From an uncultured Amaricoccus sp. (lineage in GTDB: Bacteria; Pseudomonadota; Alphaproteobacteria; Rhodobacterales; Rhodobacteraceae), in NCBI RefSeq assembly GCF_937891315.1, contig NZ_CALAGI010000118.1, positions 1-8,067 on the forward strand: a DNA stretch of 8,067 bases, in the 5' to 3' direction. The position numbers and the translations under genes were made by a program. Below are positions 1-4,530 of this stretch, in pieces. The notes beneath the pieces are model-generated. The model saw only the letters and a program-made list of their open reading frames with translations, had not been told where the DNA came from and made no database searches. Within the stretch, counting starts at the first letter, position 1, and each line of letters opens with the position of its first letter.

Positions 1-1
1 C

Positions 2-112
2 ACCGGTCCGCTCATCCCTCCCATGCCGCCCTGGGCGCCCCCGCCGGTCGACATCCCTGATCCCGATGTCCCCTCGGAGGGCGAGGTGCCCGCGCCGGAG
101 CCGTCGCAATGA
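2..112 (+). CDS. C-terminal end of a proline-rich protein (partial, 5' end outside window)
   Basis: An open frame enters from the left edge and ends at a TGA at 110-112, giving 36 visible residues. They are very rich in proline, with a stretch of acidic residues near the end (PDPDVPSEGEVPAPEPSQ). The base composition matches the GC-rich coding style of the window and drops sharply just after the stop, which supports this being a real gene end. No domain is visible, so no function can be given. It could instead be a chance open frame, because GC-rich DNA has few stops. It would converge on the minus-strand regulator gene, with about 270 bases between the two stop codons. Confidence 0.4.
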   Translation, partial: TGPLIPPMPPWAPPPVDIPDPDVPSEGEVPAPEPSQ

Positions 113-381
113 TGTCTCGATATGTAGCTGGCCGCATAATAACGCGGCGATCGGCAATCGATGTAAAGGTTGTGAGAATATACGTTTCTCCGGCAGATAT
201 GTAATGATCCAAAGATTTTGCCGTCTTACTCTTTAACTGATTGGAATTCTTCAATAGAGATCGACGGAATAACGTTATTTATACTATTATCTACTTTTGA
301 TATTTTTCCCACATCAAACGGCAAACTATGACGCAGCGAAAGCCATTACCAGAACAACCGCTCTGCGTACGCCATCATGAT
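113..381. other. AT-rich gene-free gap between two convergent gene ends
   Basis: By hand count 121-360 is about 40% GC (241-300 about 28%), far below the flanking genes. A minus-strand open frame of about 80 codons starts here and runs across the upstream gene tail; it has no recognisable family and is judged spurious. Small symmetric elements are a 5-bp GC stem (GCCGC at 131-135 with GCGGC at 144-148, 8-base loop) and a 12-bp perfect palindrome AATAACGTTATT at 268-279. Neither is followed by a clear T-run in the useful direction, so no confident terminator is called for either flanking gene. Confidence 0.6.
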
Positions 382-1029
382 TTAATGTCTAGTAAAAGCA
401 CCCAGAACCACTCTCTCGGCATTGACGAGGTATTTTTCTAAACGGCTTGCCGCTTCAGATCTCTTTCCGAGCTCGACAAGTTTCAATATTTCTTCGTTCA
501 ACTCTATGAAAGGAGAATGCAACAATTCCGGCTCGCTGAGCAGGCCAAACGCGAGCCGCATTTCGGCCAGGACGTGTGAAAAGAAGGCGTCGAGCCGGGG
601 ACTGTCGGCAAGCGCGACGATCGCTCCGTGAAACGCCAGATCAGCGCTGCCGACCACGAGCCAGTCGCCGGCTTCCCGCGCTTCCTTCGCCCGCTCGACC
701 GCCTCTCGCATCTTCCTGACGGCGGGATGCCCGGAGAACGCCTGTTCCAGGATCTCGACCTGAATGATGCGCCGCACCCGGTAAAGGTCGACGATGGTGG
801 CCATGTCCGGGGTGGCTACAAAGACGCCACGGTTGGGCTCGTGCCGCAGAAGCCCTTCCTTGGTCAGCACGCGGAACACTTCCCGCAACGTGTTGCGGGA
901 AACTTCGAGGCTGTCGCTCAACTCGGCTTCGGAGAGGTGCTGGCCTGGAGAAAAGCCGCCATGGATCACCTGCTCGCGGATTCGCGCGGCAACCATTTCC
1001 GCAAGCGATCGACCACCATCCTGGGGCAC
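382..1029 (-). CDS. GntR family transcriptional regulator, FadR/FCD subfamily
   Basis: A DNA-binding repressor (occasionally activator) that responds to a small metabolite, often a carboxylic acid. From the GTG at 1029 it has 215 residues, typical of the family. Residues 9-72 are the winged helix-turn-helix, with recognition segment SRNTLREVFRVLTKEGL and wing PNRGVFVA. Residues 77-205 are an all-helical FCD ligand domain. In that domain D130 and H134 sit at usual metal-ligand positions, but the two later histidines appear replaced by N178 and Y200. The start is uncertain: GTG at 1029 has GAGGA five bases upstream, while a TTG at 1059 extends the frame to 225 residues without a visible ribosome site. 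The C-terminal third is more AT-rich than the neighbouring genes. It is divergent from pxpA, so it probably controls that operon and itself. Family certain; ligand unknown. Confidence 0.93.
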   Translation of the reverse strand: MPQDGGRSLAEMVAARIREQVIHGGFSPGQHLSEAELSDSLEVSRNTLREVFRVLTKEGLLRHEPNRGVFVATPDMATIVDLYRVRRIIQVEILEQAFSGHPAVRKMREAVERAKEAREAGDWLVVGSADLAFHGAIVALADSPRLDAFFSHVLAEMRLAFGLLSEPELLHSPFIELNEEILKLVELGKRSEAASRLEKYLVNAERVVLGAFTRH

Positions 1030-1193
1030 CTTGGTCCTCAAGCTCTGTTTGCTCCTCAACTAAGGCACGGATTCTAATCATCTCGCCCCAACGTCTCAAG
1101 CTATCAGGACCGTTTTCATCACCTAGTGACCGAGCTTGGCAGGCCGATTCGCGGGTCGGCTCCATACGTTGTGGGCAAAAATTCTAGAAAACT

Positions 1194-1199
1194 TTGACA
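1194..1199 (+). promoter_or_regulatory. Possible -35 hexamer (TTGACA) for the pxpA operon
   Basis: A perfect TTGACA lies 120 bases before the pxpA start, in the AT-rich divergent region. No good -10 sits 16-18 bases downstream; the best TATAAT-like match, TATGAT at 1208-1213, is only 8 bases away, which is too close. The promoter is therefore tentative. Chance occurrence in AT-rich DNA is possible. Confidence 0.3.
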
Positions 1200-1222
1200 T
1201 ATAAGCCTATGATTCATGCTTG

Positions 1223-1275
1223 GCTGATCATCGAAAATAGATTATTTGTTGAACAACAGAAAGCCGATCATTGAA
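1223..1275. repeat. Two imperfect 13-bp direct repeats, GCYGATCATYGAA, 40 bp apart
   Basis: GCTGATCATCGAA (1223-1235) and GCCGATCATTGAA (1263-1275) agree at 11 of 13 positions, both differences being C/T changes. The 40-bp period is close to four helical turns, so both copies would lie on nearly the same DNA face. They flank the FadR-type palindrome at 1246-1256 almost symmetrically. They may bind a second regulator or extra copies of the GntR protein; this is inference. Confidence 0.45.
1246..1256. promoter_or_regulatory. Candidate GntR/FadR-type operator TTGTTGAACAA
   Basis: The 11-mer is a perfect inverted repeat around a central G and fits the FadR-subfamily consensus TNGTNNNACNA at every fixed position. 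It lies between the divergent regulator gene and pxpA, 63 bases before the pxpA start, where binding could block transcription of the operon. The adjacent gene encodes a regulator of exactly the subfamily that recognises this pattern. Binding is inferred, not shown. Confidence 0.5.
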
Positions 1276-1318
1276 TGGATTGGGCCGAGAGCAAGCGGCC
1301 TGGGCAAGGGGGCAGGGG

Positions 1319-2098
1319 ATGACGGCGATCGATCTGAACAGTGACCTCGGCGAGAGCTTCGGCGCATGGAGCATGGGGAACGACGAGGCCATGCTCGGCA
1401 TCGTCACCAGCGCCAACATCGCCTGCGGGTTTCATGCCGGCGACCCGGCCGGAATCCTGCGAACCTTGCACGCGGCGGTCCGTGCAGGCGTCGCCGTGGG
1501 GGCCCATGTCGGCTATCGCGATCTAGCGGGCTTCGGGCGTCGGGCGATGGACCCTTCGAGCGAAGAGCTGATCGGCGATGTCATCTATCAGATCGGCGCA
1601 TTGCAGGGTCTCGCGGCTGCCGCCGGCACCCGGGTCACCTACGTCAAGCCGCATGGCGCCCTCTACAACACCATCGCTGGGGACGCGCGGCAGGCCGCGG
1701 ACGTGATCGCGGCGATCCGAGCGGTCGACCCTTCGCTCATCCTCATGGCCCTCGCGGGAGCACCGATCGTCGCCCAGGCGCGGGCCGCGGGGCTCGCCGT
1801 GATGGCCGAGGCCTTCGCCGACCGCGCCTATACTCCGCAGGGTCGCCTCGTCTCGCGCCAGGAGCCCGGTGCGGTGCTGCACGATCCGGATGTGGTGGCG
1901 CGACGGATGCTTCGATTGGCGACCGAGAGTGTGGTCGAAGCGATCGACGGCACGCCGACCCCGATCGAGGCCGGGTCGATCTGCGTCCACGGGGACAATC
2001 CCGCGGCTGTCGCCATGGCGCAGATGATCCGAGAGACCCTGACGGGAGCGGGCGTCACGCTCTGCTCCTTCGTCGACCGCAAGGAGGTGAGACCATGA
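1319..2098 (+). CDS. pxpA: 5-oxoprolinase subunit PxpA (LamB/YcsF family)
   Basis: One of three components of the bacterial ATP-dependent 5-oxoprolinase, which with PxpB and PxpC opens 5-oxoproline to glutamate in the cytoplasm. The 259 residues match the usual family length of about 250. Signature blocks are all present: DLNSDLGESFG at 5-15, SANIACGFHAGDP at 31-43, VGAHVGYRD at 60-68, YVKPHGALYN at 108-117, RAYTPQGRLVSR at 169-180 and ICVHGDNP at 221-228. The acidic and histidine residues in these blocks are the likely catalytic or metal site of this deacetylase-like barrel fold. The ATG at 1319 is chosen because it is preceded by a GGGGGCAGGGG purine run and begins directly at the conserved N-terminus. 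It is the first gene of the operon, and its stop overlaps the next start. Family certain; the exact lactam substrate here is not proven. Confidence 0.95.
   Translation: MTAIDLNSDLGESFGAWSMGNDEAMLGIVTSANIACGFHAGDPAGILRTLHAAVRAGVAVGAHVGYRDLAGFGRRAMDPSSEELIGDVIYQIGALQGLAAAAGTRVTYVKPHGALYNTIAGDARQAADVIAAIRAVDPSLILMALAGAPIVAQARAAGLAVMAEAFADRAYTPQGRLVSRQEPGAVLHDPDVVARRMLRLATESVVEAIDGTPTPIEAGSICVHGDNPAAVAMAQMIRETLTGAGVTLCSFVDRKEVRP
2081..2090 (+). promoter_or_regulatory. Strong ribosome binding site for the DUF1445 gene inside pxpA
   Basis: AAGGAGGTGA lies four bases before the ATG at 2095 and within the last codons of pxpA. It is nearly a full complement of the 16S rRNA end. It settles the start of the downstream gene and supports translational coupling through the ATGA overlap at 2095-2098. 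Confidence 0.85.
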
Positions 2099-2883
2099 GT
2101 GGAGATTCGGTGACCGCGGCCCAGGCGGCCCGGGCGCGTTATCGCGCTGGCGCCGTCGAGCCGACGGCCGGAGTCGCACCCGGCCTGGTGCAGGCGAACA
2201 TGATCGCCCTGCCGCGCGACTGGGCTTACGATTTCCTGCTCTACGCGCAGCGCAATCCCAAGCCGTGCCCGGTCCTGGACGTGACCGATCCGGGAGCCTT
2301 CACCACCGTGCTCGCCGAGGGCGCCGATCTTCGCCGCGACATCCCGCTCTATCGCGTCTGGCGCGACGGCCAGTTGGTGGACGAGGTGACGGATGCCAGC
2401 CCCCTCTATGCCGAGCGGGACGATCTGGTGACGTTCCTCATCGGGTGCAGCTTCAGTTTCGAGGCGGCGCTGATCGAGGCCGGGATCGAGGTCCGCCACA
2501 TCGCCGATTGCAGCAACGTGCCGATGTTCCGCACCAACCGGCAATGCCGCCCTGCCGGGAGGTTGAAGGGCGAGATGGTGGTGTCCATGCGTCCGATCGC
2601 GGCCGACCGGGTGGCTGCGGCCGCGACCATCTCCGCACAGTTTCCCGCCGTTCACGGAGCGCCGGTCCATGTCGGCGTGCCGGAAGACCTGGGCATCCGG
2701 GACTTGGCGGCGCCGGATTTCGGCGACCCTGTTCGTATTGAGCCTGGCGAGGTTCCGGTCTTCTGGGCCTGCGGAGTGACGCCTCAGGCGGCCGTGATGG
2801 CGTCCGGGGTACCTTTCGCCGTCACCCACGCCCCCGGCTACATGTTCGTGACGGACGTCCCGGACCACGTCTACCGCGTCTGA
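2095..2883 (+). CDS. DUF1445/YcsI family protein, D-glutamate cyclase-like (putative hydro-lyase)
   Basis: A 262-residue cytoplasmic protein of the DUF1445 family (PF07286), often labelled putative hydro-lyase. Visible blocks are TFLIGCSFSFEAALIEAGI at 113-131, NVPMFRTNRQCRPAG at 141-155, GEMVVSMRP at 159-167, HGAPVHVG at 187-194, PDFGD at 207-211, EVPVFWACGVTPQ at 219-231 and THAPGYMFVTD at 244-254. Length is normal for the bacterial family. The family shares a domain with the mammalian mitochondrial D-glutamate cyclase DGLUCY, which makes 5-oxo-D-proline from D-glutamate, but the catalytic part of that enzyme is thought to lie in another domain absent here. B. subtilis ycsI, in the ycsF-kipI-kipA operon, is the counterpart. 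The start is fixed by a strong ribosome site and the ATGA overlap with pxpA. A role feeding or sparing 5-oxoproline is likely but unproven. Confidence 0.88.
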   Translation: MSGDSVTAAQAARARYRAGAVEPTAGVAPGLVQANMIALPRDWAYDFLLYAQRNPKPCPVLDVTDPGAFTTVLAEGADLRRDIPLYRVWRDGQLVDEVTDASPLYAERDDLVTFLIGCSFSFEAALIEAGIEVRHIADCSNVPMFRTNRQCRPAGRLKGEMVVSMRPIAADRVAAAATISAQFPAVHGAPVHVGVPEDLGIRDLAAPDFGDPVRIEPGEVPVFWACGVTPQAAVMASGVPFAVTHAPGYMFVTDVPDHVYRV

Positions 2884-2899
2884 TCGCGCATCCGACCGA

Positions 2900-2917
2900 C
2901 GGCCCCGTCCGGGGCCG
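2900..2917 (+). other. Intercistronic hairpin before pxpBC
   Basis: CGGCCCC (2900-2906) and GGGGCCG (2911-2917) form a perfect 7-bp GC stem with a 4-base loop in the 66-base gap after the DUF1445 gene. There is no T-run behind it, so it is not a normal terminator. It may protect the mRNA or tune expression of the downstream genes. Confidence 0.4.
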
Positions 2918-2949
2918 GCAGCTCAGCCATCCCCGCGACGAGGCCCCGC

Positions 2950-4530
2950 ATGCGTTTTCTGCCGGTCAATCCGACCACGCTTCTGGTCGAACTCGCCGAT
3001 CTCGAGGCGACACTCGCGCTGTTCGATTCCCTGGCCCGGAAGCCTGTCGAAGGGGTGGAGGAAGTCGTTCCCGCCGCGCGCACGCTCATGCTCCGCTTCG
3101 ACCCGGAGACGAGCGCCTCCGACATCGCCGCGGAGCTGGCCAGTCGGGATCTTTCGGCTCGGGATTCTGGTCGGACGCGGACGGTCGAGATCCCCGTCGT
3201 CTATGACGGGGCGGATCTGGCAGAATCGGCGGAACTGCTCGGTATCACTACCGAGGAGGTGATCCGCCGCCATACAGAGGCCGACTACACCGTCGCCTTC
3301 ACGGGCTTCGCTCCCGGCTTCGCCTATCTGTCCGCTCCCGAGGTCGGACTCACCGTTCCGCGGCGTCAAACACCCCGCACGCGGATTCCCGCCGGCTCCG
3401 TCGGCCTCGCGGGGGCGTTCAGCGGGGTCTATCCGCGCGAAAGCCCCGGCGGATGGCAGATCATCGGGACCACCCCTCTCGTCATGTTCGATCCGGACCG
3501 CGATCCCGCTGCGCTGCTCTCACCCGGCGATCGGGTTCGATTCCGCCGGATCGACGCGATGCCGGGGCGCGCGCCGGCGAAGGCCGCAGCGCGGATGGTG
3601 CCCGAGGCTCCGGGCCTGCGCGTCCTTTCCGTCGAACTGCCCGTGCTCGTCCAGGATATGGGGCGGCCCGGATTGGCCGCTCTCGGCGTGTCCGTCTCCG
3701 GCGCGTTGGATCGCGGCGCCCTGGCTGCGGCGAATGCCGCCGTCGGCAATTCCCCGGACGCGGCCGCCCTGGAGATTACGCTGGGCGGTTTCAGCTTCGA
3801 GGCCGAGCGCGCGGTGACGGTCGCTCTGACCGGAGCGCCCGCTCCGATCACGCTCCGGAGCGCGGAGGGGCACGTCCTCATCGCACCGCACGGCCGTCCG
3901 ATCCGTCTCGGTCCGGGAGATGTGATCAGCCTTGCCGCCCCGGCGCAGGGCATGCGGAGCTACCTCGCTGCGGCGGGAGGCCTCGACGTGCCGGCCGTGA
4001 TGCGGAGCGCCGCGACGGACACGCTCGCGGGTATCGGTTCCGCGCCGGTCAAGGCAGGCGACCGGCTCGCGATCGGCACGCAATCCGGCACACCCGCCAC
4101 GTCGGCGTCCCCCCGGCGACGGGCCTTGCCCACCGCCGCGGACATCGTGACCCTCGACGTCGTCCTTGGGCCGCGCACCGACTGGTTCACCCCCGAGGCC
4201 GTCCGCCTCCTCGGCGCGCAGGAGTGGGTGGTCACCCCGGAATCGAGCCGCGTCGGCATCCGTCTCGCGGGCGCGACGCCGCTCGAGCGGGCCCGCGCCG
4301 ACGAGCTTCAGAGCGAGGGGACGGTGCGGGGCGCATTGCAGGTCCCCCCGAACGGCCAGCCGGTGCTCTTCCTGTCCGATCATCCCCTGACCGGCGGCTA
4401 TCCGGTCATCGGCTCGGTCGCGCCCCATCACCTCGACCTCGCCGGGCAGATCCCGATTGGCGCCCGCATCCGTCTCGTTCCGATCGCTCCCTTCGCCGAA
4501 ATCACCCCGACGCCGGAAAATCCCTCATGA
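2950..4530 (+). CDS. pxpBC: Fused 5-oxoprolinase subunits PxpB-PxpC (KipI-KipA, AHS1-AHS2)
   Basis: One 526-residue protein carries both remaining 5-oxoprolinase subunits, which are separate in E. coli. Residues 1-203 are PxpB/KipI (AHS1), with AFTGFAPGFAYL at 116-127, TPRTRIPAGSVGLAG at 141-155 and SGVYPRESPGGWQIIG at 158-173. A short Ala/Pro linker (204-221) leads to PxpC/KipA (AHS2) at 222-515, with VQDMGRPG at 234-241, SGALDRGALAAAN at 250-262, LEITLGG at 274-280, VLGPRTDWF at 405-413, SSRVGIRLAG at 432-441, EGTVRGALQVPPNGQPV at 456-472 and LTGGYPVIG at 480-488. Related domains form the carboxyltransferase part of urea carboxylase and the allophanate hydrolase subunits; the old name allophanate hydrolase is misleading beside pxpA. 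The ATG at 2950 has only a weak CGAGG site. Its stop overlaps the biotin carboxylase start by four bases. Confidence 0.94.
   Translation: MRFLPVNPTTLLVELADLEATLALFDSLARKPVEGVEEVVPAARTLMLRFDPETSASDIAAELASRDLSARDSGRTRTVEIPVVYDGADLAESAELLGITTEEVIRRHTEADYTVAFTGFAPGFAYLSAPEVGLTVPRRQTPRTRIPAGSVGLAGAFSGVYPRESPGGWQIIGTTPLVMFDPDRDPAALLSPGDRVRFRRIDAMPGRAPAKAAARMVPEAPGLRVLSVELPVLVQDMGRPGLAALGVSVSGALDRGALAAANAAVGNSPDAAALEITLGGFSFEAERAVTVALTGAPAPITLRSAEGHVLIAPHGRPIRLGPGDVISLAAPAQGMRSYLAAAGGLDVPAVMRSAATDTLAGIGSAPVKAGDRLAIGTQSGTPATSASPRRRALPTAADIVTLDVVLGPRTDWFTPEAVRLLGAQEWVVTPESSRVGIRLAGATPLERARADELQSEGTVRGALQVPPNGQPVLFLSDHPLTGGYPVIGSVAPHHLDLAGQIPIGARIRLVPIAPFAEITPTPENPS

Larger units (their letters stand above)
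1060..1318. other. Divergent control region between the regulator gene and pxpA
   Basis: About 260 bases without a convincing gene. The part from about 1181 to 1260 is strongly AT-rich (about 31% GC by hand count), as expected for promoters and operators serving both directions. It holds a TTGACA hexamer, a FadR-type operator match, two imperfect direct repeats and an 8-bp palindrome TTCTAGAA (1182-1189). In-frame upstream TTG extension of pxpA (from 1271) is rejected because the ATG at 1319 has the ribosome site and the conserved start of the family. Confidence 0.65.

Noticed and set aside
12..254. Minus-strand frame of 80 codons at the left edge
   Set aside because: Half of it is antisense to the proline-rich gene tail and half lies in AT-rich DNA; no ribosome site or family signature was noticed.
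641..1165. Minus-strand frame of 174 codons overlapping the regulator gene
   Set aside because: It is a shifted-frame shadow of the GntR coding sequence with no conserved motif.
1366..2094. Plus-strand extension of the DUF1445 frame back across pxpA
   Set aside because: The extension is Arg-rich nonsense in a shifted frame of pxpA; the conserved protein and the strong ribosome site begin at 2095.
3453..4526. Upstream extension of the biotin carboxylase frame across pxpBC
   Set aside because: It is Arg/Pro-rich shadow sequence; the conserved N-terminus KVLIANRGEIA starts right after the ATG at 4527.
2950..4530. Annotation of the fused protein as allophanate hydrolase for urea use
   Set aside because: No amidase-type allophanate hydrolase (AtzF-like) or urea carboxylase chain is nearby, while pxpA is, so 5-oxoprolinase subunits fit better.
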